Assembly: GCA_963733145.1 (NCBI GenBank)
Contig: CAVTCJ010000017.1
Span: 1-64,000, forward strand
Direction: 5' to 3'
Length of the DNA: 64,000 bases
Source of the DNA: JAHIKV01 sp963733145
GTDB taxonomy: Bacteria; Planctomycetota; Planctomycetia; Pirellulales; Thermoguttaceae
Every line of letters starts with the position of its first letter. Positions within the stretch are counted from its first letter, which is position 1. The notes under the pieces were generated by a model. It saw only the letters and a list, made by a program, of their open reading frames with translations, made no database searches and was not told where the DNA came from. The position numbers and the translations under genes are program-made. This document shows positions 18,880 to 28,365 of this stretch, in pieces.

Positions 18880-18955
18880 TCGTTGTGGTGCAGGCGTCCC
18901 GCCTGCCGCCGGAAAGCGCAGGCGGGACGCCTGCACCACAAAGACGCCGACGGAG
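18880..18955. repeat. GTGGTGCAGGCGTCCCGCCTG palindrome
   Basis: The arms TGGTGCAGGCGTCCCGCCTG and its complement (about 18892-18942) flank a short loop. A related copy (GGTGCAGGCGTGACGCCTGC) lies at 43545-43590 before a sigma-factor gene. Confidence 0.6.
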
Positions 18956-18963
18956 ACCGGACA

Positions 18964-19725
18964 TTGAGCCTGCAAACACCGGATAAAAAACAGGGCTTCG
19001 GTGGCTATCGCTGGGTGATTTGCGGGCTGCTCTTCTTCGCCACCACGATCAACTACATCGACCGGCAGGTCATCGGCATCCTCAAGCCGACGCTCTCGCA
19101 CGACCTGGGCTGGAGCGAAACCGACTACGCCAACATCGTCTTCTTCTTCCAGATGGCCTACGCCGCCGGATTCCTCTTTACCGGGCGGATGATGGACCGC
19201 CTGGGCGTCCGCCGCGGACTGTCGCTCTCGGTGGGCCTGTGGAGCCTGGCGGCGATGGCCCGCCGCTGGTGGCGATTTATCTAATGGCCGATTTCGGCAG
19301 CGTGCTGGGCGGCTGGCTCTCCGCGGCGCTGATTAAACGCGGCTGGAGCGTGCTGGCCGGGCGGCAACTGGCCATGCTCACCTGCCGCGGTGTGCGTCTT
19401 GCCGGTCTGCTCGGTCACGTTCGTCTCGAACGAATGGGTCGCCGTCGCCTTGATCGGCCTGGCCGCCTCGGCCCATCAGGGCTGGGCGGCCAACCTTTTC
19501 ATGCTCGTCTCCGACACGATGCCCGGCGAAACGGTCGCCTCGGTCGTGGGCATCGGCGGCTTCGCCGGCTCGCTGGGCGGCATGGGAATCGCCGCGTTCG
19601 TCGGCTGGGTCCTAGAAACCACCAACAGCTACACCGCCCCCTTCATCCTCGCCGCGCTGGCCTACCCCACGGCCCTGCTGGTCATGCATTTCCTGTTGCC
19701 GCACGGCGGGCGGAAAAAAGCGTAA
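18964..19725 (+). pseudogene. MFS transporter (hexuronate-type) with internal deletion
   Basis: The N-terminal part (YRWVICGLLFFATTINYIDRQ, then LGWSETDYANIVFFFQMAYA and FTGRMMDRLGVRRG) is typical of ACS-family sugar-acid transporters and holds helices 1-3. The C-terminal part, in another frame (19390-19725), holds the last helices (GETVASVVGIGGFAGSLGGM). The middle helices are missing: about 250 codons remain of the usual 420-450, with at least two frame changes. Non-functional. Confidence 0.8.
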
Positions 19726-19825
19726 GCGGGCACTGTATGGATGGGCCGATTCAAATATAGGAAATCAGACAATATCTCTTATGTCATTTTTCCAATCCGT
19801 GTCAGATATTGTGAATGTCACTTTA

Positions 19826-20294
19826 TTATTTTACTTCGTTGCTCTTGTCAGTGCTTTGATTTGGCGACGGCGGATTGTTATTGCCTGTTGCCCTGCCGCT
19901 ATCTCCCCTTCTTTCGTCGGGGAAGACGTAAAGCCCGGTATCATAGTTCCATTTTGGAATCGCGCCGGATTCTTGTCTCGGCAACTCTATGTGCAACGTA
20001 TCAGGTATTATGGGGTTGGGAAACGAAGAGGGGCTGATTGTCTGCGGTGGCGACTGCCACATGTTTGCCCGCAGAGTTTCTATTTGTCTCTTCAGGTTTG
20101 CCACCTCTTTTTCTAGGCGTTCAACTCTGACCTGTAGACCTGAAATCCTTTCCGCCGTATCTACTTCGCTCAGCCGCAGCAGGCGGCAACACTTTGCAGC
20201 GGCTTCTCCGCCGCTCCCGGGCATTGGCCGGCAATAGAACCAACACGCCGATGAGGAAAATCACAAGGACAGGAAGCACTCGTTGATACCACAT
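19826..20294 (-). CDS. Small coiled-coil protein with N-terminal membrane/signal segment, frame unclear
   Basis: A start at 20294 gives MWYQRVLPVLVIFLIGVLVLL, a signal or anchor segment. The coiled coil ISGLQVRVERLEKEVANLKR lies in another frame that opens with ATG at 20224, inside the first frame. Either one gene has a frameshift near 20220, or two overlapping genes exist. The C-terminal part ends with a WNYDTGLYVFPDE segment. No family recognised; base composition is lower in GC than its neighbours. Confidence 0.42.
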
Positions 20295-20379
20295 GTCGTT
20301 CCCTCCCGAGGCAATCTGACAGGCCGCCATCTCTTGCGTGCCAATGCGCAAAAGCGGACAAACTCTTCCAGGGTATCAA

Positions 20380-20977
20380 ACTCCGCCTTGAGCATAGCTC
20401 CTCTCAGAATTGCCGTCAATCAAGCGCAGCCGGTGGCGGGGGGCATGGGAATACGAAAAGAGCATGTCGCCTCAACGGGCCAACGGTTCGACTTCGGTTC
20501 GCGCAGATGAAGGCGTGGGCATTTCGCGCACTCTAAATTGACGGACGAGTTCTACGCCCGTTCACGGGCGTTGTCCGCCGCAGGCGGTATTAGGCCCGTG
20601 CTTCAGCACGGGTTCGAGGGCGTCGAACAATTTCCGCTCGTTTTCCAGCGGCATTGTCACGCTCGTTCACGAGCGTCCTGCGCGATGGCGAGGCAGGAAG
20701 CCCGTGAACGGGCTTGACAGTTGTCGTTCGTTCGATGGTTTACCCCACCCGGCGCGTGAACGCCGGGCCCAATACCGCCTGCGGCGGAAAAGGGGCGTAA
20801 ACGCCCCTGATGAGCTGAGTCACGTGGGGTGGGTCAAGCGAAGCGCAGCCCCACCAACTGCGGGAAGAACGGTGGTGGGGCTGCGCTTCGCTTGACCCAC
20901 CCTACTTCCTGTGGCGAAAAGTTTCCCTCGATGCCCTCACTCCCGACCCCACCACCAGATGGAGAGGGGAGATTTTT
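20380..20977. other. About 600 bases of dispersed repeats, no gene
   Basis: Contains several CCCGTTCACGGGCGTT-type palindromes (about 20560-20720, 20750-20810) and one copy (20824-20905) of the GTGGGTCAAGCGAAGCGCAG inverted repeat seen also at 23701, 24907 and 37292. No coding frame is supported. Confidence 0.7.
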
Positions 20978-22606
20978 TTACCCGACCGACAAGCGGCACT
21001 CGACCTGACGGATGGCGTCGTCGACGGGCCAGCGGCGCTCGGCCAGGTCGAGCGGCGAGCCGGAGGCCATCCAGGCGTCGACCCGCTTCTGGGCGGAGAC
21101 GACCGTGCTGTGGCTGCGGCGGCCGAAGTAGTGGCCGATCTCGCTCAGCGCGGCTCGGGTGTGCTTGCGGGCGAGCCACATAGCCAACATGCGGGGATGG
21201 CTCACCCGTTTCCCCCTGCCGCCATCTTGCAGACTGGACGGATCGAGCCCGAAGACCTCGCAGACGGCCTTTTCGATGTCGGGCAGCCGCACCACGCGGG
21301 CGCTGTTGCGGACCAGATCGGCCAGCGCTTCCTCGGCCAGGGCCAGCGAGATCGGCCGGCCCAACGCCTCACCGGTCGCCTGCAGCCGGCAGAGGGCCCC
21401 GGAAAGCTCCCGGGCGTGGCTCGTCAGCCGCGAGGCGACATACTGCTGCACCTCGACGGGCAGGGCGATCTTCATCCGCCGCGCCATCTGGGCGACGATC
21501 CCCAACCGCGTGGCGTAGTCCGGCGGCTCAATGCCGCAGACCAGCCCGCTCGACAGCCGCGTCGTCAGCTCCGGTCCCAATTCGGGGAGTTCGGCGGGCG
21601 AGCGGTCGGCCGCGAAGACCAACTGCCGGCCCTCACGGAGGAAACCGTCGATCGTGTGCAGCAGCTCGACCTGCGTCGCCCGTTTGCCGACGAAGAATTG
21701 CAGGTCGTCGATAATCAGCAGCCCGACGCCGCGGTACTTGCGGCGGAAGCTGGGCAACCCGCTGCCGCGGAGGGCCTCGAGGAAGTAGCTGGTGAACTGC
21801 TCGGCCGAAAGATAGAGGGTGGACGTGCGGAGGTGCGAACGCCGCGCCGCCGACCAGATGCCCTCGAGCAGATGGGTCTTGCCCACGCTGGTCGGCCCGT
21901 GGAACATCAAGGGGGTCAACTGGCCGGGGGTGCGGACGACCATCCGCGCCGAAGTGGCGGCCAAGCGGTTGGCGTCGCCGACGACGAAGCTGTCCAGGCC
22001 GGCGAAACGGCGGCGCGTTCCGTTGGGGTGGGAAGTTTCGGGCTTAGCGGCATGTTGATTGAGTTGCCGTTCAGAAGTATGGGTGCCACTGCTGGCTTGT
22101 CCGGCAGTGAAATTTCGGGGGTTTCTCCCCGCACTGCTGGACAAGCCAGCAGTGGCACACTTTTCCAACGGGCTATTATGCGTCGTCGCGCTCATCTGGG
22201 GCGTTCGCCGGGGACCGCGTTCGAGATCGCTCGCGGCCGGGCGCGGCGGGGCGGCTGCATCGTTTTCGCCAGCCGAGACGGGCCGGGCTGCATTATCATC
22301 ACTTATATCGGACGGAGGCGGCGATACAACGGCGATGCTCGGCGCGGAATCGCCGTCGTCGTCGAGGTGAAACTTCAAGGGCGGACATTTGCCGAGCAAC
22401 TCGCGACAGGCTTCCTCGATATAGCGGCGGAAGTTGGTGCGGATCCACTCCAAGAAAAATCGGCTGGGCGCGCCGATCAGCAACGCGCAGCCATCGTAGT
22501 CCAGCCGCGTCGTTGCGCCGAACCACAAATCGAATCTATCTTGCCCGACCTTGCCGGCCAGCGCTGCTCGCAAAGCCGACACGATCTCCCTATCATCCTT
22601 GGTCAC
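20978..22606 (-). CDS. dnaA: Chromosomal replication initiator DnaA
   Basis: Domain I begins near the GTG at 22606 (VTKDDREIVSALRAALAGKV). An in-frame extension to 22855 adds 83 residues unlike DnaA, so I prefer the GTG. The linker (about residues 100-200) is long and low-complexity. The AAA+ core shows Walker A GPTSVGKTHLLEG, Walker B LLIIDDLQFF and RLSSGLVCGIEPPDYATRL. Domain IV ends with SHPRMLAMWLARKHTRAALS and GRRSHSTVV, a variant of the DnaA signature (DHSTVL). A palindromic repeat is inserted in the linker (22081-22160). No obvious DnaA-box cluster is seen alongside. Confidence 0.88.
   Translation of the reverse strand: MTKDDREIVSALRAALAGKVGQDRFDLWFGATTRLDYDGCALLIGAPSRFFLEWIRTNFRRYIEEACRELLGKCPPLKFHLDDDGDSAPSIAVVSPPPSDISDDNAARPVSAGENDAAAPPRPAASDLERGPRRTPQMSATTHNSPLEKCATAGLSSSAGRNPRNFTAGQASSGTHTSERQLNQHAAKPETSHPNGTRRRFAGLDSFVVGDANRLAATSARMVVRTPGQLTPLMFHGPTSVGKTHLLEGIWSAARRSHLRTSTLYLSAEQFTSYFLEALRGSGLPSFRRKYRGVGLLIIDDLQFFVGKRATQVELLHTIDGFLREGRQLVFAADRSPAELPELGPELTTRLSSGLVCGIEPPDYATRLGIVAQMARRMKIALPVEVQQYVASRLTSHARELSGALCRLQATGEALGRPISLALAEEALADLVRNSARVVRLPDIEKAVCEVFGLDPSSLQDGGRGKRVSHPRMLAMWLARKHTRAALSEIGHYFGRRSHSTVVSAQKRVDAWMASGSPLDLAERRWPVDDAIRQVECRLSVG
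22081..22160. repeat. Palindromic repeat inside the dnaA linker
   Basis: Arms GTGCCACTGCTGGCTTGTCC and GGACAAGCCAGCAGTGGCAC flank a loop of about 35 nt. The translation (ATAGLSSSAG...AGQASSGTH) stays in frame in the disordered linker between DnaA domains I and III. Confidence 0.85.
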
Positions 22607-23218
22607 TACAGGTGCGTCCTTGGCACGAATGGCCTCAGTTGTTGCCAGAGAAGACCTGATTCTAGCGATGCTCAGCACCGCTGTCAAACGGGTCGGCAAA
22701 ATCGGGCGCTGAGATTTTTTCGCGCCGGACGTGGGCGGCAAAATCATCGGATAATGCACCTTGTCAATGGCCGCGGCGAGAAAAAAAATTTTCTCGGCCG
22801 GAGCGGATGGAGCGGTGGAAAACCTGTCGGGGCGAGAACCGCCCTGCGGCGACAAATCTGTTTGCCGGGCGGACTTCCCCCGCGAGGCAAGCCCGGAGGG
22901 CGGAATGGCCGAATCGAATTCGCTTTCGTTTAGCTCCGGCGTCCGCAGCGGAAATACACCGCGACGAAGACTCCGCTACCGGAAACAGATCGCTCCTTCC
23001 CGGCGTGGACGCCGGGGCTAAACGGCGGATTCTATGGCGTGGACGCCGGGGCTAAACGGCGGATTCCCTACGAAAATATCGGCGGTCCGAACCATTACAT
23101 ACCCGCCGGGGGGTGCAATGGAGATTTCCAACCCAGGATACTTGCAAAACCTCGTTTGCTAGCTCACAATAGAGGAGCTTGGGATGCTCTTCTCATTCAG
23201 TATGTCGGAGGGATGCTC
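22607..23218. other. dnaA upstream region with tandem GTTTAGC repeats
   Basis: Holds the likely dnaA promoter. At 22926-23060 are GTTTAGCTCCGGCGTCC and then two tandem copies of GGCGTGGACGCCGGGGCTAA (about 23001-23060), 33 bp apart. No separate gene is supported. Confidence 0.5.
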
Positions 23219-23662
23219 ATGCTTGAAACCGGTGGGATTCGTACGGAGGATCGGGTGGGCGAACAGCACTCGGGCGGTCGCCCTTTTCACTTCACTGCGC
23301 CAAACCAGGATAACCGCATCCGCAAGGTCTTTGGGACGGCGTTGGAATCGCCGCTTCCGGGCGTCACCGACGACACTCTCGCGGCCTACCGCGACTACCT
23401 GCTCGAACGCTTGACGATGCCCTTCGAGGCCCTCTACTGCCGGAACGACGGCGAGATGCGGCAACTGATTCATTACGTCAAGATCACCGGTTTGACCGCG
23501 CCGCAGCCGGGCCGAAACCACTTTCACCAGGGTCTGCTTTGCACGGCCGAAAACCATCGCGAGGTTTTTGAGACTCCGCTGTCCGAAATCGGCGTCCGTG
23601 AGGAAAGCCCTAACTGCCAGTTGATCGACGATTACGCCTACTGGTTCGTCAATTGGCGGTGA
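23219..23662 (+). CDS. Conserved hypothetical protein (calcium-binding-like in planctomycetes, unproven)
   Basis: A 147-aa acidic protein. SD GGAGGG (23207-23212) supports ATG 23219. The core FHFTAPNQ...GTALESPLPGVTDDTLAAYRDYLLERLTMPFEA looks conserved, ending LIDDYAYWFVNWR. No catalytic motif is recognised. A GTGGGAC-type repeat separates it from msrA. Confidence 0.6.
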   Translation: MLETGGIRTEDRVGEQHSGGRPFHFTAPNQDNRIRKVFGTALESPLPGVTDDTLAAYRDYLLERLTMPFEALYCRNDGEMRQLIHYVKITGLTAPQPGRNHFHQGLLCTAENHREVFETPLSEIGVREESPNCQLIDDYAYWFVNWR

Positions 23663-23700
23663 TCCCGGCGCGGAGCAGAGGAAAGCCTTTGATGGAGTTC

Positions 23701-23782
23701 GTAGGGTGGGACGAGCGAAGCGCGGTCCCACCAATAACGGTGAGAATGGTGGTGGGACCGCGCTTCGCTTGTCCCACCCTAC
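23701..23782. repeat. Inverted repeat, GTGGGAC-AAGCGAAGCGCGG family
   Basis: Arms of about 32 bp beginning GTAGGGTGGGAC and ending GTCCCACCCTAC, 18-nt loop. Sister copies: 20824-20905, 24907-24989 and 37292-37372. Each lies between genes and could end transcription on both strands. Confidence 0.85.
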
Positions 23783-23818
23783 GTTCCGCGACAAGAACTA
23801 AGCGGAGGAAAGCGTTTG

Positions 23819-24292
23819 ATGCAGAAAGCCTCTTTTGCCGCCGGCTGCTTTTGGGGCGTCGAAGCCGCCTTCCGTCAACTCGAAGGCGTCCGCGAGACGT
23901 CGGCCGGTTACTCGGGCGGAACAGTGGAACACCCCTCCTACGAAGACGTCTGCAGCGACGCCACCGGACACGCCGAAACCGTGCTGGTCGAGTATGATCC
24001 GGCCGTCGTTTCCTACGAAGAGCTGCTGGAGACCTTCTGGAACTGCCACGATCCGACGGAGTTGAATCGACAAGGGCCCGACGTGGGCAGCCAGTACCGG
24101 TCGGTGATATTTTTTCACGTCCCGCAGCAGCGGACGGCGGCGCTTGCCTCGAAAGAGGCCCTCGAACGCAGCGGAAAACACCGCCGTCCGATCGTCACCG
24201 AGATCCTCCCCGCCGCGCCGTTTTATCGGGCCGAGGAGTATCATCAGCGATACCTGGAAAAGCACGGCGGGGCAAGTTGCCGCGTGAACTGA
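23819..24292 (+). CDS. msrA: Peptide methionine sulfoxide reductase MsrA
   Basis: Reduces methionine-S-sulfoxide in proteins. A 157-aa protein with the active-site motif GCFWG (C10) and the conserved TSAGYSGG, HAETVLVEYDP, FWNCHDPTELNRQGPDVGSQ and QRYLEKHGG segments. The ATG at 23819 follows a strong SD (GGAGG, 23804-23808); a TTG lies just upstream. The C-terminus keeps a cysteine (SCRVN) that can act as resolving residue. It is convergent with the next small gene, six bases away. Confidence 0.95.
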   Translation: MQKASFAAGCFWGVEAAFRQLEGVRETSAGYSGGTVEHPSYEDVCSDATGHAETVLVEYDPAVVSYEELLETFWNCHDPTELNRQGPDVGSQYRSVIFFHVPQQRTAALASKEALERSGKHRRPIVTEILPAAPFYRAEEYHQRYLEKHGGASCRVN

Positions 24293-24297
24293 GCCGG

Positions 24298-24564
24298 CTA
24301 TCGCTGTTTCCGCTTCAGTTCGGCGTCGTGCTCCTTCATGAACGCCCGCATGTCGTCGGCGAACGCCAGCAACCGTTCCCACTGTTCGACGTAGAGCGTG
24401 ACCGGCATCCGCTGGAGTCCGTAGAGGCTCATCCCGCCTTTTTGGCTGACCTTGCAGTAGAGCGTGCCTCGTTTGGCGGTTTCCAGTTCGGCGAGCAGTT
24501 TTGCGGCCTCATCGACCGACAGCTTTTTAGCCGCCACTTGCGCCAGGATTTCTTCCTTCGTCAT
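24298..24564 (-). CDS. Small hypothetical protein
   Basis: An 88-aa protein: helical N-terminus MTKEEILAQVAAKKLSVDEA, then a beta segment GTLYCKVSQKGGMSLYGLQR and a helical tail. The N-terminal helix-turn resembles SHOCT-like modules. It is convergent with msrA. Function unknown; seen in my memory in other planctomycetes. Confidence 0.65.
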   Translation of the reverse strand: MTKEEILAQVAAKKLSVDEAAKLLAELETAKRGTLYCKVSQKGGMSLYGLQRMPVTLYVEQWERLLAFADDMRAFMKEHDAELKRKQR

Positions 24565-25020
24565 GTTATTCTCCCGAAAATGTGCTGTGTATAACTTCAG
24601 CCGCGGTTCGTAGGAGGGACAAGTTTCGGATGAGGGCCGTCTTGGCCCAGCCCCACCCTACTATCCACTGACCCCTACTGTTTGTCATATCCTAACGAAA
24701 ACGAGGCGGATTCAACAGCACCCTTTTTCGATCGACCTTCATTTTCTCGACCGATTTTGAGAATTTTCCGCCTGGGCAGTCTCCCCCTTTTGGCGAAAAA
24801 GGGCGTAAAATCAGAATAAGCAGGCGTAAAAGGGGACAACAAGGCGGACTGCGTAGAATGTCGCCCCCTTTGCTGCTATATTCTTAATGAGTTTCCGTTG
24901 TGGAAAGTAGGGTGGGACAAGCGAAGCGCGGTCCCACCACTATTTTTCACCGCTATTGGTGGGACCGCGCTCCGCTTGTCCCACCCTACGCACGCTTTCC
25001 GCATCAGAGACTAATTTTAC
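24565..25020. other. 456-bp intergenic region with one repeat
   Basis: Contains the GTGGGAC inverted repeat at 24907-24989 and otherwise nothing recognised. The CHAD-protein gene starts right after it. Confidence 0.6.
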
Positions 25021-25971
25021 ATGGACCACGGTTATCGACTACTCGCCGCCCAGTATATCCGACAGCAGGCGAAACAACTCGCCGGGCAATTGGACGGAGT
25101 CCGCGCGGCCGAAGACATCGAGTACGTCCATCTTGCCCGGGTCGCCACGCGCCGGCTCCGCGCGGCATTGGAAATGTTCGCCGCCTGCTTTGCCCCAAGA
25201 CGGATCAAGCGGTGGCGGAAGGCGATCCGGCGCACTACCGCCTCCTTGAGCGACGCACGCGACAGAGACGTGCAAATCGAATATCTTTGCGGCTTGATTG
25301 CCGCCCTGGACGCCAGGCATTGCGTCGCCGGCGTCGCGGCCGTGATGGTTCGATGGGAACTCGAACGCCGGCAAATGCAGTCGAAGATTGTCAAGGCCTT
25401 GGACCGCTTGCAAGCCGGGGATATTTTGCGGGAAATGCGGCGCGAGACCAAGAACATTCTGCGCCAATCTGAAGTTTCGGCACAATGCCCCCAAACCTCC
25501 GAAACCACTGCCCGGGCCGGCCGACACCTTCTCCGGCGGATGAACCGACTACTCGAACTTCAAGACAGTCTAGAGGACCCGTTCGACGGCGAGCGGCAAC
25601 ACGCCATGCGGATTGCCCTGAAGCGGCTGCGTTACACCATGGAAATCTCCCGGCCTTTGTACTCCGGTCGGCTCGACGATGCCATCCAGGCGATCAAGCG
25701 AGTGCAAACCCTGTTGGGCGACGTCCACGATTGCGACGTTTGGCTGGAAGACCTCGATGATTTCGCCGCCGCGGAACGCGAGCGGATCATCGCCGCCTTT
25801 GGACACCCCGGCCGCTTCCAGCGTCTACGGCCCGGCATCGAGTTTTTGCAGGAAGACCGCCGGAAGCGCCGTCGAGAGGCATTCGGAGAATTGACGCAAT
25901 ACTGGGCCGACTTGAACGGCCGACGGTATTGGGAGGAGTTGGCGTCGATTGTCGGCGGGCAACACCCTTGA
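25021..25971 (+). CDS. CHAD domain protein
   Basis: A 316-aa all-helical protein with the conserved histidine/arginine pattern of CHAD domains: HLARVATRRLRAALEMF, then ARDRDVQIEYL, ALKRLRYTMEIS and LGDVHDCDVWLEDL. CHAD domains bind polyphosphate and often sit beside polyphosphate enzymes, which fits the ppx and ppk genes downstream. The gap to ppx is 32 bp, so the two are probably one operon. Confidence 0.9.
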   Translation: MDHGYRLLAAQYIRQQAKQLAGQLDGVRAAEDIEYVHLARVATRRLRAALEMFAACFAPRRIKRWRKAIRRTTASLSDARDRDVQIEYLCGLIAALDARHCVAGVAAVMVRWELERRQMQSKIVKALDRLQAGDILREMRRETKNILRQSEVSAQCPQTSETTARAGRHLLRRMNRLLELQDSLEDPFDGERQHAMRIALKRLRYTMEISRPLYSGRLDDAIQAIKRVQTLLGDVHDCDVWLEDLDDFAAAERERIIAAFGHPGRFQRLRPGIEFLQEDRRKRRREAFGELTQYWADLNGRRYWEELASIVGGQHP

Positions 25972-26003
25972 CCTTCGCGGCCCGATAGAAACAATAGAAC
26001 GTA

Positions 26004-27572
26004 ATGGAACCTCTACCCGCCTCTTCCAGCGACACCGAGCCGGTCAAGATCGTCGCCGCCATCGACGTGGGCGCCAACGCATTGCGAATGGTCATAGCGG
26101 AGGTCTATGCCGACGGCCGGATCGAGGTGCTCGAGCGGCTTCATCGGGCCGTGCGGCTGGGACAAGACACCTTTCGCCGGGGTCGAATGGGCGGTCAGAG
26201 CATGCGCGCCGCCATCGGCGTGCTCCGCGATTTCCGCCGGCTGCTCGATCTGTACAAGGTGGAGAAGGTCCGCGCCGTGGCCACCAGCGCGGTCCGCGAG
26301 GCCTCCAACGGCGAGACGTTTCTGGACCGCGTTTTCATGGCCACCCACTTAAACATCGAGGTCATCGACCCTTCGGAAGAAAGCCGCTTGACCGTCTCCG
26401 CCGTGCGGCAAGCGGTGGGCAATGCCCTGGGCGCCAACCAGCGGCATACCCTGATCGCCGACGTGGGCGGCGGCAGCACTCTGCTGACGGTCATCGAGGG
26501 CGGCGAAATCATCAACTCGCAAAGCCTGCGGCTCGGGTCGATCCGCTTGCAGGAAACGCTTTCGACTAGCGAGGAATCGCCGCGGCGCTCGGCCGACCTG
26601 CTCCGCCAGCACGTTTCCAACACGCTGGCGGTGCTGGAAAGCGTCGTGCCGCTGGCCGAGATCGATTCGTTTGTCGCCGTCGGGGGCGATGCCCGGTTTG
26701 CCGCCCGCGAAATCGGCGCCCCCGTCCCCGAAACCGATGAGTTGGTGGTAATCGAGGCGGCCCCCTTCGACAAGCTGGTGGCTCGTTGCGAGAAGCACAC
26801 CGCCGAAGAATTGTCCAAGCGATATGGGTTGCCATTCGCCGAGGCCGAAACGCTCAATCCCGCCTTGCTGGTCTATCAGGTCCTGTTGCACCGGACGAAG
26901 ACCACCGAGATGATCGTCTCGCACGTTTCGATGCGCGACGGACTGCTGATGGAGCTGGCCCGCGAAGTCACCGGCAAGGAGGACGAATCGTTGCCCGCCG
27001 GGGTGATCCACTCGGCCACGACGTTGGCGGAGAAGTATCACGTCGATTTGGACCATGCCCGGGTAGTGGCCGACGCGGCCGTGCGGCTGTTTGACGTTTT
27101 TCAGGCCGACCACGGACTCGGCCCGCGATACCGGTTGCTGCTCCGCGTGGCGGCCTTGTTGCACGAAGTGGGCGGGTTCGTCAGCAGCCGGGCACACCAC
27201 AAACACAGCGAATATCTGATCGCCAATTCGGAGATTTTCGGGCTGACCCGGCAGGAGATCGTCCTGGTGTCGCAGATTGCCCGCTACCATCGCCGCAGCG
27301 TTCCCCGCGCATCGCACCTTTCCTACGCGTCGCTGACGCGGGAGTCGCGGGTGGTGGTGAGCAAGCTGGCGGCGCTGCTCCGCGTGGCCGACGCCGTGGT
27401 CCGCGGCCATCGCCGCCGCCAGTCCGAAATCAATTTTCAACGACAGGGCGACGAACTGGTTATTTCCATCCCCGGCGGCTCCATCCTGCTCTTGGAACAG
27501 CGCGCGTTGGATGCCAAAGGGGGCTTGCTGGAAGACATTTACGGCGTGAAAATCCGGCTGGAAGAGGCGTAA
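26004..27572 (+). CDS. ppx: Ppx/GppA phosphatase with HD-type C-terminal domain
   Basis: Exopolyphosphatase or guanosine pentaphosphatase, 522 aa. The actin-fold N-terminal half has AAIDVGANALRMVIAE, then VRAVATSAVREASNGE and the phosphate loop LIADVGGGSTLLTVIEGG. The C-terminal half has an HD-like core (YRLLLRVAALLHEVGG...HHKHSEYLI). It follows the CHAD gene closely and precedes ppk1 by 2 kb, forming a polyphosphate cluster split by an AT-rich insert. Confidence 0.92.
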   Translation: MEPLPASSSDTEPVKIVAAIDVGANALRMVIAEVYADGRIEVLERLHRAVRLGQDTFRRGRMGGQSMRAAIGVLRDFRRLLDLYKVEKVRAVATSAVREASNGETFLDRVFMATHLNIEVIDPSEESRLTVSAVRQAVGNALGANQRHTLIADVGGGSTLLTVIEGGEIINSQSLRLGSIRLQETLSTSEESPRRSADLLRQHVSNTLAVLESVVPLAEIDSFVAVGGDARFAAREIGAPVPETDELVVIEAAPFDKLVARCEKHTAEELSKRYGLPFAEAETLNPALLVYQVLLHRTKTTEMIVSHVSMRDGLLMELAREVTGKEDESLPAGVIHSATTLAEKYHVDLDHARVVADAAVRLFDVFQADHGLGPRYRLLLRVAALLHEVGGFVSSRAHHKHSEYLIANSEIFGLTRQEIVLVSQIARYHRRSVPRASHLSYASLTRESRVVVSKLAALLRVADAVVRGHRRRQSEINFQRQGDELVISIPGGSILLLEQRALDAKGGLLEDIYGVKIRLEEA

Positions 27573-27649
27573 GCAGCCGAAACCGCATCGTAATTCTTAT
27601 CGCACCATTATAAGAGGGTGAGCGCGAGACAAGGCGATAAGCAATCTTA

Positions 27650-27946
27650 TTACATCCTCGTTCCACCCATTATTTCTTCCAGGTCGTCAATCGCGCGCCT
27701 TAATACATCGATCGAACCTAATTCATCTGCAAGTGCTTTTACCTTCTTCAGAACCGAAGCCTGCAGGTCCACATCGCCCATTCTGGCCAGTTTTGCTTTT
27801 TGGTTACTGACTTGTTGAGGCGTGACAGTAACACCTCTATTGGAGAGTCGCTGTACCACCTGTCGTGTGGGTGTATTTCTGCCATTTTGTTTAAGCACTT
27901 GCCGAATTTCCTCGGCCTTGTTCGTGCTAATAGATGCTCCACGCAT
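27650..27946 (-). CDS. Small putative DNA-binding protein (wHTH-like)
   Basis: A 98-aa basic protein: KAEEIRQVLKQNGRNTPTRQ, then LSNRGVTVTPQQVSNQKAKL, a winged-helix-like N-terminus, followed by a helical C-terminal part. SD AAGGAG is eight bases upstream of ATG 27946. It lies in AT-rich DNA unlike the surrounding genes, so transfer is likely. It may be a regulator of the adjacent insert. Confidence 0.6.
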   Translation of the reverse strand: MRGASISTNKAEEIRQVLKQNGRNTPTRQVVQRLSNRGVTVTPQQVSNQKAKLARMGDVDLQASVLKKVKALADELGSIDVLRRAIDDLEEIMGGTRM

Positions 27947-28365
27947 GCCATATTCTCCTTAAAATCAATTAATCATTATTCTTGATTATTGAGCATTATT
28001 TGTATTCTTGATTCTTGAGCATTATTTTAGTGGTCGATTCACACAATTTCAATACATGCTGAAATATAGTGTAGATGTTAACATAATATACATTGCCATG
28101 CAATAAAATCAACTGCAAAAACAGCGCCAGCAAGACCGCACTAATATCCTTGTATTATCTTAAAATCAAAGATGATACGTCTCGATAATGTACATATATA
28201 CACTTTGTGCTGAAATTTACGACAATAGTGTTGACGGTAGTGTAATATGATGTATAATAAAACGGTATGCGGTCTGGAGAATAACTAACAACGATTTGTG
28301 GGGATCGGCATCTGCAAGTCACACAAGACAAAACAAATTCCTGTTCCAACAAAAGGAGAGATACT
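27947..28365. other. AT-rich intergenic region
   Basis: About 420 bases, strikingly poorer in GC than the rest of the window. Includes a direct repeat of ATTCTTGAT.ATTGAGCATTAT (27978-28026). It probably holds divergent promoters of the two flanking small genes. No gene supported. Confidence 0.6.

Noticed and set aside
21110..22933. 607-codon open frame on the plus strand opposite dnaA
   Set aside because: It is fully antisense to clear DnaA motifs; the high GC content leaves long open antisense frames. No protein motif is present.
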